From Deltaproteobacteria bacterium (lineage in GTDB: Bacteria; Myxococcota_A; Polyangia; JAAYKL01), in the NCBI GenBank assembly GCA_016935665.1, contig JAFGQN010000110.1, positions 1 to 64,000 on the forward strand: a DNA stretch of 64,000 bases, read 5' to 3'. The notes under the pieces are model-generated. The model was not told the origin of the DNA and did no database searches. It saw only the letters and a program-made list of their open reading frames with translations. This document shows positions 45,416 to 53,357 of this stretch, one piece after another. Made by a program: the position numbers and the translations under genes. Position 1 is the first letter of the stretch; each line of letters begins with the position of its first letter.

Positions 45416-46039
45416 ATGACTGATTTGAAAACTGAAAAAGCCATTTTGGACGCGGCACTTGCAGAATTCGCCGAAAAAGGCTTTCATGGCGCCAGGATGC
45501 AGACCATCGCCAATCGTGCCGGCGCCAATAAAGCATTGGTTCATTATTATTATCGCTCCAAAGAGCAATTGTACCTTACAGCACTGACACTGATTTCAGT
45601 CGCGTTTCGAGAAGCGGTTGATTCTCAGATACATCGTTTGGCAGTTGGTGATATTCGCGGTCTTGCCAAAGTGCTGGCGACGTTCGTAGTGACGGAAACA
45701 CAAAAAGCGCCGTATTCAAAAATATTGATTACAGAGCTTGCTGTGGGAGGGCCGTATTTAAAGAAGTTGTCCGCTCTTTTTGTGGAGGCGCTGGGTGAGC
45801 AACCGAACGCAGTGCAGAAATTTATCCAGAAGGGAATAACGGCTGGAAAAATCAAACCGGCGCATCCCATGAAAATTTTCAGTTGCCTCATGGGGATGTG
45901 CTGGAACATTTTTTTAATGGCCCCCATTGCCGATGTCTTTTATGAACGGGATGGTGTCCATCAGGATGCTTCATTTTTTACGGACTACATAGAATTGATT
46001 TCTGAGATGGCGGCGTCGGGGTTGGGGGTAAACGGGTAA
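45416..46039 (+). CDS. TetR-family transcriptional regulator
   Basis: 207 aa from the ATG at 45416 (AAAGGA upstream); a longer in-frame extension is not used. Helix-turn-helix: AILDAALAEFAEKGFHGARMQTIANRAGANKALVHYYYRSKEQLY. This variant, with HYYYRSKEQLY, is like the TetR/CerR group. C-terminal domain of unknown ligand. It may control the small membrane protein in front of it. Confidence 0.88.
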   Translation: MTDLKTEKAILDAALAEFAEKGFHGARMQTIANRAGANKALVHYYYRSKEQLYLTALTLISVAFREAVDSQIHRLAVGDIRGLAKVLATFVVTETQKAPYSKILITELAVGGPYLKKLSALFVEALGEQPNAVQKFIQKGITAGKIKPAHPMKIFSCLMGMCWNIFLMAPIADVFYERDGVHQDASFFTDYIELISEMAASGLGVNG

Positions 46040-46053
46040 AGGTGTTGCGCCTG

Positions 46054-46983
46054 TTAGAGCAGAATAAGTATTATCATGCCCGCCGACTCCAACGCACCAT
46101 TACAGACGTCACGAATTCGCCCACCCGACATCCCCGGTCGGTTTTCCGGAAAATACAGAGAAGACAAGGTGCAAATCAACAATGCGCATATGGGATGCCC
46201 AGCAAAGGACAGCAGGCGTGTGGTTTCGCTCCCCTGTGGGGCCATTGAATCGAGGCATCCCATGAGCATTAATCCAATGGGGAGGCCAATTAGCCCGATT
46301 ACAGCGCCTGCCCCAGAGCGGCGAGTGCGTGACTCAATACCAACGGAGAGGTGAGGCGATTCAGTATCAAACCCTTTGGGGATTTGCCCAGGGGCTCTCC
46401 CATGGATGAAACGACCAAAGAGCGACCCGCCAATATATGTAGCGGGAATGGCCGCAATGGCACCAAACAGAATGACCCATCTCAAATCCGCCCCGAGTAT
46501 TTCCGCTGCGGCGATGGGGCCTGGGGTAGGAGGGACGAATGTATGCGTGGCCACCAGACCGGCGAGGAGCGGCAATGCAAAAAACATGATGGACTTGTTG
46601 GGTTTGTTTTTCAGTCCATAGATGGCAGGTGCGAGAAGAACCCGTCCGGCGTTAAAGAAAACAGGAATTTTTGTAATATATCCCGCAACAGCCATTGCGC
46701 TTCGTGATTTGGATGCGCCAAACCTGCCGAGAAGTGTTTCTGCCCAAATGGTTGCCCCCCCCCGCGATGCTTCCAACTTCCTGCCAAACACCGTTCCAAG
46801 GGCCACGATGAGTGCAACCTCTGCGAGGGTGTCCCCCATGCCCACAGTGATGGCTTTGATGATGTCGCCCAAAGACATGCCCGCAGCGGCGCCAATAACC
46901 ATACTGGAAATGAGCAGTGCAGTGCCACTCAATTCACATGACGCCCGTATTGCATGATGCGCGTTAATCGGACAGAGTCCCAT
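46054..46983 (-). pseudogene. Truncated GntP-family permease
   Basis: About 309 codons of a gluconate/H+ symporter-like protein that is normally about 440. Kept: VIGAAAGMSLGDIIKAI, GTVFGRKLEASRGGA, AVAGYITKIPVFFNAGRVLLAP and THTFVPPTPGPIAAAEILGADL. The first membrane helix is missing, and the end stops at GMIILILL where the family continues with GAGGAFG and several helices. Both ends are lost, so it is probably non-functional. It ends 14 bp from the TetR gene. Confidence 0.7.
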
Positions 46984-47313
46984 GTGGACCAGATTATCAA
47001 TGTGAACAAAAAATTACCCAAAATGACATGTCGAATGCCACTATTACAGTGATAAGAGCTTGATGAAAGCAGAGAAATTTTAGCATATGTGGATAATTAA
47101 AATATTAGTGCAGAATAATAATTGTTCAGTTATGACAACACTAAAAATGGCATCCCACAGGTGATAATATTGTGTTATTGTGGCACACATATGTGGTAGA
47201 TGAACACCCACATATGCGTGCAAACATGAAAAAAATGGTATGCATCAATCGCGTCACACCAGAAAATGGAGTGGCTTAAACCATATGTTCTTAAATTTGG
47301 GAGGACAGCAGAA
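46984..47313. other. AT-rich regulatory gap before the GH12-like gene
   Basis: 330 bp, rich in A/T, with three copies of a CATATGTGG-type motif (47084-47092, 47186-47196, and its inverse at 47208-47216). No gene is visible. Confidence 0.5.
47183..47221. promoter_or_regulatory. Pair of CACATATGTG operators (large inverted repeat)
   Basis: GCACACATATGTGG and CCACATATGCGTGC form 14-bp arms with one mismatch and an 11-bp spacer. Each arm is itself a palindrome, centred 23 bp apart, so this could be two sites for one dimeric regulator. It sits 93-131 bp before the GH12-like gene. A third partial copy is at 47084. Confidence 0.5.
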
Positions 47314-49047
47314 ATGAAACGACTACTTTTATTATTTTTGGTTCTTTGGCTTGCCGCTTGCGGGTCGGATGGTGGAGGCACAATTTACGTTGATGACAGC
47401 AATAGCGATAGCAGCGATGGCGACAGCGACAGCGATGGCGACAGTGATAGCGATGGCGACAGCGACAGCGATGGCGACAGTGATAGCGATGGCGACAGCG
47501 ACAGCGATGGCGACAGCGACAGCGATGGTGACAGTGACAGCGATGGTGACAGCGACAGTGACAGCGACGGCGACAGTGACAGCGACGGCGACAGCGACAG
47601 CGATGGAGATGGGACGGTTCCAGGTTATATCGCTACTGGTGATTGGCACGGATGTGCGTGGACAGGTACCGATGGCATGAAAAAAGGCGAAGAGGATAAA
47701 GACGGTAATGTTCTCAGTGTCGTTACTTCTACTGACCCTCTCGATTTCATTAAAAGAAAATCAGATGAAAACTTTTGTATCTCCGGGTCCGTTGGGGACA
47801 CATACGAATCGGTTGCTTTGCTGGGATTCAACCTTAACGAAGATGCCGCTGACGCTGATTGTTCCTATGATCCCGATGCAAACAGTGGCGAAGGCCCCCC
47901 CGAAGTCGAAATCAAGGATGACGGTATTGTTGTGAATATCGCCAGTAATATGAGCAGTGCAACCATCCGTATTCAGATTCAAACCAAAGATGGCGCCGAC
48001 AACGCAGATGAACGCTGGTGCTATGACCTGGGTGTAACGGGTGCTGAGTCTTCGGACGGCGTCAGGGTGTTTGCTCCTTATAAAGAATTTCATAGTACAT
48101 GTTGGGATATTGAAGGCCAGTGGGGCGACCCCGGCGAGTACTACGATAATCAGCCCATTTCAGCAGTTGTTTTCCTGGTTCCTGGGGACACAAAGGAAAC
48201 AGAGTACGACTTCTGTGTGCTTGGCTTTGTTGAAGGCAACGAAGATACCCCAACGCCAGAGAAATTTGGCGACGTGGTAGTGGGCGTTCAAAAAGGGACA
48301 TGTGGCGGTAATGGTGGAGAGGATGACAATTACGACCGTAAAATGGTGTCGGCAGAGGGCTCTTCTTACATCATCCAGAACAACTATTGGGGCAATACGT
48401 CCGGTTGGCAGGAATTATCCTTCGAAGGCAACAGCTGGGAGATCACCCACTTTGAAGGCTCATCCCCGGGCGGAGCGCCAGTATCATTCCCCTCCATTTA
48501 CGTTGGGCAAAATGGCAGCAAAGCATTGAAGACTACCGCAACAGATAATTTGCCTGCGCGCATCAGTGATATTTCCAGTGCTCAGACAACAGTGAAATGG
48601 AGTGGCACTGACCTTGGTGGTGCAAATATGGCATATGATATTTGGTTCTCTGAAGACAGCCCTCCTTTCGGTGGAAAAGAATATGGTGATGCAGTATCTG
48701 GGTTTGCCATGTTGTGGCTGCATATGCCAAACAATGAAGTACCTATTGGTAGTTCTAACGCAACAGCTAATTTCTGCGGTCATAGTTGGGATGTCTGGGT
48801 TGGTCCTCGTGGGAGCTCTCCTGATTACCCTGAGCTTAATTCGAATCGTCCGGTTATTTCATACGTTGTTCAAGGTGGGGATGTGAAGGATTTCAGTTGC
48901 GATCTTAAAGAAATGATGAATGATGCAACCCAGCGCGGGCTTCAATCGAGCTGGTATCTGTCAGATGTTTTTGCCGGATTTGAAATTTGGAGCGGCAATC
49001 CTACTGGTTCCAAGATTAACGAATTCACAATAAAGGTGGAAAAGTAA
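47314..49047 (+). CDS. GH12-like surface lipoprotein with Ser/Asp spacer
   Basis: 577 aa; GGAGG precedes the ATG at 47314. Lipobox LAAC, then about 70 residues of S-D-G-D-S-D repeats. A first domain (about 105-330; DWHGCAWTGTD, ENFCISGSVGDTYESVALLGFNLNE) looks like a jelly-roll carbohydrate-binding module. The second (about 345-577; IIQNNYWGNTSGW, ANMAYDIWFS, VFAGFEIWSG) follows glycoside hydrolase family 12. The acid/base Glu is E557, but the nucleophile position in the family's YE-x-MIWL motif reads GFAMLWL, i.e. Phe464, so it may bind rather than cut glucan. Confidence 0.72.
   Translation: MKRLLLLFLVLWLAACGSDGGGTIYVDDSNSDSSDGDSDSDGDSDSDGDSDSDGDSDSDGDSDSDGDSDSDGDSDSDGDSDSDSDGDSDSDGDSDSDGDGTVPGYIATGDWHGCAWTGTDGMKKGEEDKDGNVLSVVTSTDPLDFIKRKSDENFCISGSVGDTYESVALLGFNLNEDAADADCSYDPDANSGEGPPEVEIKDDGIVVNIASNMSSATIRIQIQTKDGADNADERWCYDLGVTGAESSDGVRVFAPYKEFHSTCWDIEGQWGDPGEYYDNQPISAVVFLVPGDTKETEYDFCVLGFVEGNEDTPTPEKFGDVVVGVQKGTCGGNGGEDDNYDRKMVSAEGSSYIIQNNYWGNTSGWQELSFEGNSWEITHFEGSSPGGAPVSFPSIYVGQNGSKALKTTATDNLPARISDISSAQTTVKWSGTDLGGANMAYDIWFSEDSPPFGGKEYGDAVSGFAMLWLHMPNNEVPIGSSNATANFCGHSWDVWVGPRGSSPDYPELNSNRPVISYVVQGGDVKDFSCDLKEMMNDATQRGLQSSWYLSDVFAGFEIWSGNPTGSKINEFTIKVEK
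47404..47608 (+). repeat. 18-bp tandem repeat coding the Asp-Gly-Asp-Ser-Asp-Ser spacer
   Basis: About eleven imperfect copies of an 18-bp unit (GATGGCGACAGCGACAGC and variants) encode D-G-D-S-D-S repeats of an extended acidic linker. Copy number is likely to vary between strains. Confidence 0.75.
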
Positions 49048-49061
49048 TCGGCTATCTTTAA

Positions 49062-49093
49062 GGAAGCCTCTTTAGGATTTCCGAGTGGCTTCC
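49062..49093 (+). terminator. Possible terminator of the GH12-like gene
   Basis: GGAAGCC and GGCTTCC (7 bp) enclose 18 nt, 15 bp after the stop codon, followed by the pyrimidine-rich GTCTTCTTTCTTC. The stem is moderate. Confidence 0.5.
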
Positions 49094-49243
49094 GTCTTCT
49101 TTCTTCGCTATTTTTCCTTTTAAAATCATGCTGTAGTAAATATGCGTTCTGGTGTGCTGCACAGCTGTAGCATCACTGCAAAAATTGTAGAAGAGTCAAA
49201 TGCATGTTTGCCAGTTGTACCGCGAATGCAATGATTGAGTCTC

Positions 49244-49341
49244 AATTTAAAATCCGTGTTTTCTAAAATTTGTTTTAAACGCATCATTTCCCTTTACAAC
49301 AGTAACACAGTGTTTATCGTAGGGCAGTTGAACTGAACGTA
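49244..49341 (-). repeat. 98-bp inverted-repeat arm A
   Basis: On the minus strand this 98 bp is about 85% identical to 52052-52149 on the plus strand. The shared core includes CTGTTGTAAAGGGAAATGATG and TTAGAAAACACG. Within it, AAAGGGA then ATG ATG gives an open frame MMRLKQILENTDFK, suggesting a gene 5' end. The two arms face each other across the PEGA and lipoprotein genes. Confidence 0.65.
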
Positions 49342-49506
49342 TTGAATAGCCCCCGTCGATTTCTTTTTGGGGTTGATGAGTTGGCATACCGTCAGTTGAC
49401 CATGGAAGCATGGGCATTTGTTTTCACCGGCTGGTTCGAATTGACTGTTATCGCAGTAGTTAAAGTGACGTTGGGCACCATTGGGCGCCATTGATAAGGA
49501 AAAAAT

Positions 49507-50550
49507 ATGAAAAGTAATGTGAGGTTGATTGTTATTGGGTGTTTTCCGTTGCTGGTTGCTTTGCAGTCCGCGATGTTGGAGGCGAAGGACGTTGACAGTA
49601 GCGAACAGGGGTCGGAAACGCTGGCTGATTTATACCTGAAAGGAAGGTCGCATTTTCACTTAAAGGAATACGCCGAAGCGGCCGAAGCCTTTCGACGCGT
49701 GATAGAGTTGAGCCCCAGACATGAGTATCATTTGGATGTGGGGGAGTGTGAATACCTGCGCGGGCGTTTTGACCTTGCCATGGAGGAGTTTGAAATTTTT
49801 CGCGAGGGCGCGGGGAAAAACATGGCTGATGACGCGCGCGCGTTGGTTGACAAGGTGTTTAAAGAGGGGGCGTTAAAGGTTGGGTATTTGAACTTTACTG
49901 AAACAGAATCTTTCGAGGTGTGGATAGACGGGGAACATCGTGGAAATACGCCATTGTCAAAGCCGATTATTGTGATGTCGGGGAAACACGATATTGTATT
50001 TAAGCAAAATGGGCAGCCGGTGTCTGACACAAAAGTGACATTGTTAAGTGGCGCCACCATTGATATTGTACGCCCGGAACCACAGCCAGAGCCGCAGAGC
50101 GAAGCTACGCCTTTGGAGCAACCCCAAAAAGACGAAAACGATTTGAATACACAAACGCCCGTTGACGAAGGCATTTTAGCTCCAAAGCCAAAGAAATTGT
50201 CTCCGCTGAAAATCGCAGGATTTGCAACCGTCGGATTAGGGGGCGCGTTGTTGGTGGCCAGCGCTATCACGGGTAAAATGGCCAATTCCAAAGCCGACAG
50301 GCTCGATGATAAATGCAGCTTGGTAAATCAGCCGTGTGATACTAAATACGAAGATATAAATACCAAAGGGGAGTCCCTTAAAAAAGCCAATATAGCGCTG
50401 TTTATTGCCGGTACTGCGGCAACAGTGACCGGTGTGGTACTGGCCGTTGTTGGAATAAAACGAAGCCGTTCCGGCGAAAAGATAACCCTTAAAACGTCGC
50501 CGGTTGTTGGTGCAAACACAGCGGGATGGGTTGTTGAGGGGAGGTTTTAA
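49507..50550 (+). CDS. TPR/PEGA-domain protein
   Basis: 347 aa; AAGGAA precedes the ATG. A signal-like N-terminal helix (LIVIGCFPLLVALQSAM) is followed by two TPRs (YLKGRSHFHLKEYAEAAEAFRRVIELSPRHEYHLDVGECEYLRGRFDLAMEEF), a PEGA-type beta domain (FEVWIDGEHRGNTPLSKPIIVMSGKHDIVF), a Pro/Glu linker, and two membrane helices (IAGFATVGLGGALLVASAI; ALFIAGTAATVTGVVLAVVGI). This layout is common in myxobacteria, often beside Ser/Thr kinases. It overlaps nothing but is 2 bp from the next gene. Confidence 0.8.
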   Translation: MKSNVRLIVIGCFPLLVALQSAMLEAKDVDSSEQGSETLADLYLKGRSHFHLKEYAEAAEAFRRVIELSPRHEYHLDVGECEYLRGRFDLAMEEFEIFREGAGKNMADDARALVDKVFKEGALKVGYLNFTETESFEVWIDGEHRGNTPLSKPIIVMSGKHDIVFKQNGQPVSDTKVTLLSGATIDIVRPEPQPEPQSEATPLEQPQKDENDLNTQTPVDEGILAPKPKKLSPLKIAGFATVGLGGALLVASAITGKMANSKADRLDDKCSLVNQPCDTKYEDINTKGESLKKANIALFIAGTAATVTGVVLAVVGIKRSRSGEKITLKTSPVVGANTAGWVVEGRF

Positions 50551-50552
50551 TT

Positions 50553-51914
50553 ATGAAAGCCACGATAAACGAGATTTGTGCAGCCCGCCCCAAATGGAAC
50601 GCGCGGACGGCCATGGGGCATGATGTCGGGTTGAAGACAGGTTTTGGGGGCAATATCCGCACGTTGGCACATCCATTTTTGCTGTTGGCGCTGCTATGGC
50701 TTTTAACCGGATGCGCCCTGAATACCGATTTTGACAAATATACATTTGGACCGCCTGACAGTGACTCCAATATTGCGTCATCCACTGACGATAACCAGGT
50801 GGTGGGAAGTGATTCGGATTCGGTTGTCGATACCGGTTTAAATGGTGATTCCAATGGTTATACCGGCAGTGAAACAGACGTATTACCCACTGACACCAGT
50901 CAAAACAGCCAAACGGTCGACACATCCACTGAAACAGCCACGAGTGAACAATCTCACACCGACAGCGATACTTGTGCCCTTGAATCTGATTGCTGTTCCA
51001 ATACCGATTGCTCGAATGGTGAGACATGCAGCGAGAGCGGGATTTGCGTTGATGCGTTATCCCCTTCTGTTGTAAGTATCTCTCCACCAGACGGTGCGCC
51101 TGGCGTTGATGCAAATTCAGAAATTGTCATTACCTTTAGTGAACCAATGGACACGTCAAGTATCGAAGGCATGATTTCTGTTTCTGGAATTTCCATCCAA
51201 AATTTGTCGTTTTCATGGAATATAACTGGTACGATATTAACTATCGCATCCTCAAATGGATGGGAATATGCCAGCGGTGTTACGCCTGAAAGCACCCAAG
51301 CACGAATATACACAATATTCGTTGAATCCAACGTTGCAGATGTCGTGGGCAACCCCATGGGAGTGCGATTACAAGCAGAATTCTCCACTCTCCGTAGAAT
51401 AACTCAAACCTTTGCTCCAGTCGTAAATTCGAACTATTTTAGTTATGCGGTGTCTACGTATGAAACCATCAATTATTGTGACGGCAAGGACGATATCATC
51501 AAGATAGGGGAATCTGCTTACATGGGAGGCGGAGGTGATTGGCGAAGTGCAGTTATATTTAACACTGCTCTTCCCAAGTCTATTGCGAATATCAACAATG
51601 CGTATTTAAGTATCAATCAAGCTACACCGGAAGACGATTTCTATGCTTCAGGTAAAGTTGCAATAGAGCAACTATTATATCAGAATATTGATTCTACTAT
51701 TCTCACAGCGGTCACAAAAAGAGAATTAGGTATTCTCTCTACGCTCTTGGAACCTGTTTCCACCATTGACATAACAGAAGCGTTTGCCACAGATATTGCT
51801 GCAGGAGAAGTAGACTTTTTGTTTAGATTGTATAACCTTGACAGCGAAACAAATACTTACGCGAAATTTTTCTGTGACACTTACACACTTACAGTCGAAT
51901 ACCTGCTGCCATAA
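50553..51914 (+). CDS. Surface lipoprotein with Ig-like and DNRLRE-like domains
   Basis: 453 aa. An unusually long signal (lipobox LLTGC near residue 54) is followed by an acidic/Ser/Thr spacer, a Cys-rich stretch (ESDCCSNTDCSNGETCSESGIC), a Big_5/SbsA-type Ig domain (SISPPDGAPGVDANSEIVITFSEPMD ... YTIFVESNVADVVGNPMG) and a C-terminal beta-sandwich (IGESAYMGGGGDWRSAVIFNTALP, YLSINQ) like DNRLRE. The gene starts 2 bp after the PEGA gene stops, so the two are coupled. A surface adhesin-like role is inferred. Confidence 0.78.
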   Translation: MKATINEICAARPKWNARTAMGHDVGLKTGFGGNIRTLAHPFLLLALLWLLTGCALNTDFDKYTFGPPDSDSNIASSTDDNQVVGSDSDSVVDTGLNGDSNGYTGSETDVLPTDTSQNSQTVDTSTETATSEQSHTDSDTCALESDCCSNTDCSNGETCSESGICVDALSPSVVSISPPDGAPGVDANSEIVITFSEPMDTSSIEGMISVSGISIQNLSFSWNITGTILTIASSNGWEYASGVTPESTQARIYTIFVESNVADVVGNPMGVRLQAEFSTLRRITQTFAPVVNSNYFSYAVSTYETINYCDGKDDIIKIGESAYMGGGGDWRSAVIFNTALPKSIANINNAYLSINQATPEDDFYASGKVAIEQLLYQNIDSTILTAVTKRELGILSTLLEPVSTIDITEAFATDIAAGEVDFLFRLYNLDSETNTYAKFFCDTYTLTVEYLLP

Positions 51915-52051
51915 TATTCCCCCAGTTCCGGAAAAACGACCCATTTTTTTTGACATTTAAGCGGGGTTAAACAAATTCGCATGTTTTGATTGTCATCAAA
52001 CGGAATTTAGTTTCGTCAATCCCGTAAAATGATGAATATCTGGTTTATCTT

Positions 52052-52149
52052 TACGCTCAGGTCAACTCGCCTACAATAAACACTGTTCTGCTGTTGTAAA
52101 GGGAAATGATGTGTTTTGAACAAATATTAGAAAACACGAATTTTAAATT
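52052..52149 (+). repeat. 98-bp inverted-repeat arm B
   Basis: Mate of 49244-49341. The ATG ATG after AAAGGGA opens MMCFEQILENTNFK, parallel to the other arm, but the frame closes after about 24 codons. The arms lie 2.7 kb apart, enclosing the PEGA/lipoprotein pair. Confidence 0.65.
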
Positions 52150-52624
52150 TTCGTCATGGCATACGACGCGTGTCTGACAATTGCGTGTCAATCTGTTATA
52201 TCCCTGCCTGTGCACTGCTTTTCGACCGACTGATCAATGCTGGGGCGAAAATGGCTCTGGACAACTGGGGCGAGAGACCGAAGAGAATTACTACGTTGAT
52301 ACCCCCGCTCCTGTTGACGGATTGTTTTAGCGCGCTGTTTTTGTTATTAATTTCTTTCAATCAAAAAGGGGTCTTCAGAAGAATCTGTGGGTAAAAACAG
52401 ATAAATCTTGAGCTGAACGGTCAATTGTTAGCGAATTAAAAGATGCATCCTGCACGCTGGTTTGCAAAGGTGTATTCATTAAGACAAACCTCAAACTCAC
52501 GGTTCAGGATGCGTTTTCAAACTATTCTCAATTTTGTCGAACAGTACGGTTCTTTTGTGTATGGCACAGGAATGATCCAAAGTAATCAAGTCGAGTTCTG
52601 TTCCACTGCAGGTCTTTTCCTGTA

Positions 52625-53295
52625 GTCGATTTTCTCCAGTTCGAAACAAAATACGGCGATTCAGCGGACTGGCGTCAGCTGCTCGGTGTATTTATCCGCG
52701 CCGCGGGTTTGATTGACTGGAAGGTTGAAAAAATGACGCCCGGCCCCGAATTATATTTTGGAGGTAATTATCTTCCGTTCCCGCAGACCTGCTATGTCAT
52801 CTTCTCGCGCGGCAATGAGTGTGTTGTATACCCAGCGCTCATCGCGCCTGCCATCCGTCGTGTCTTTATAGTTATTTTTGACATTAGCCTCTCTATTTCT
52901 CTTGTGGCCGAGACCATTATATACCGCCCTGTCGGTCGGCCAGTTCCTTCGGGAGTGGCGGCAACATGGGGCAGGGCGTTTAGTTTCCAATCACATATAC
53001 CAGCTGCCACGATGTAACGGTGCTTTCCGACTCATCTCCAGGCCTTTTTTCGTTTTGCAAATTTATGTCCGGTTGATGAACTCAACGGAGCGCGCGGGAA
53101 ATCCCGACTGTTTCCAGGGATAACTGCTTCTGGACAAATGACTTTGAATCAAACCTGCAAATTGCAGTTTCGCCCGGATATTCGGAGATCAGGGGCCGTA
53201 AGAGTTTGCATTGGGGGCGCCGTCTCATACTGACAGAACATGCAGATGCCGCTGCGGATGTAAATAAGTTGAAACATGTTACGCCCCTGGATTGA
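52625..53295 (+). pseudogene. Possible decayed unidentified gene
   Basis: Fragments that look protein-like occur in one direction but in shifted frames: DFLQFETKYGDSADWRQLLGVFIRAAG from 52628, PTHLQAFFRFANLCPVDELNG near 53020-53090, then after one shift NCFWTNDFESNLQIAVSPGYSEI to a TGA at 53293-53295. I do not recognise the family. A single stop and one frameshift would join the later parts. The call rests on appearance only. Confidence 0.25.
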
Positions 53296-53357
53296 TTCGT
53301 CTGTCCGGATTCAGCGTCATTCAGGATGCCTGTGATTACAGTTTTTTATCGCAACAG

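Larger units (their letters stand above)
51915..53357. other. Gene-poor, decayed stretch
   Basis: 1.4 kb without an intact gene. It contains the second 98-bp repeat arm and short open fragments in several frames, described separately. Nothing here looks like a complete known gene. Confidence 0.5.

Noticed and set aside
47404-47608. Regular repeats resembling a CRISPR array
   Set aside because: Units are contiguous 18-bp coding repeats without spacers, in frame with a lipoprotein; they encode an acidic linker.
52440-52520. Inverted repeat GCATCCTG / CAGGATGC as an insertion-sequence end
   Set aside because: Only 8-bp arms about 60 bp apart, with no transposase gene or target duplication.
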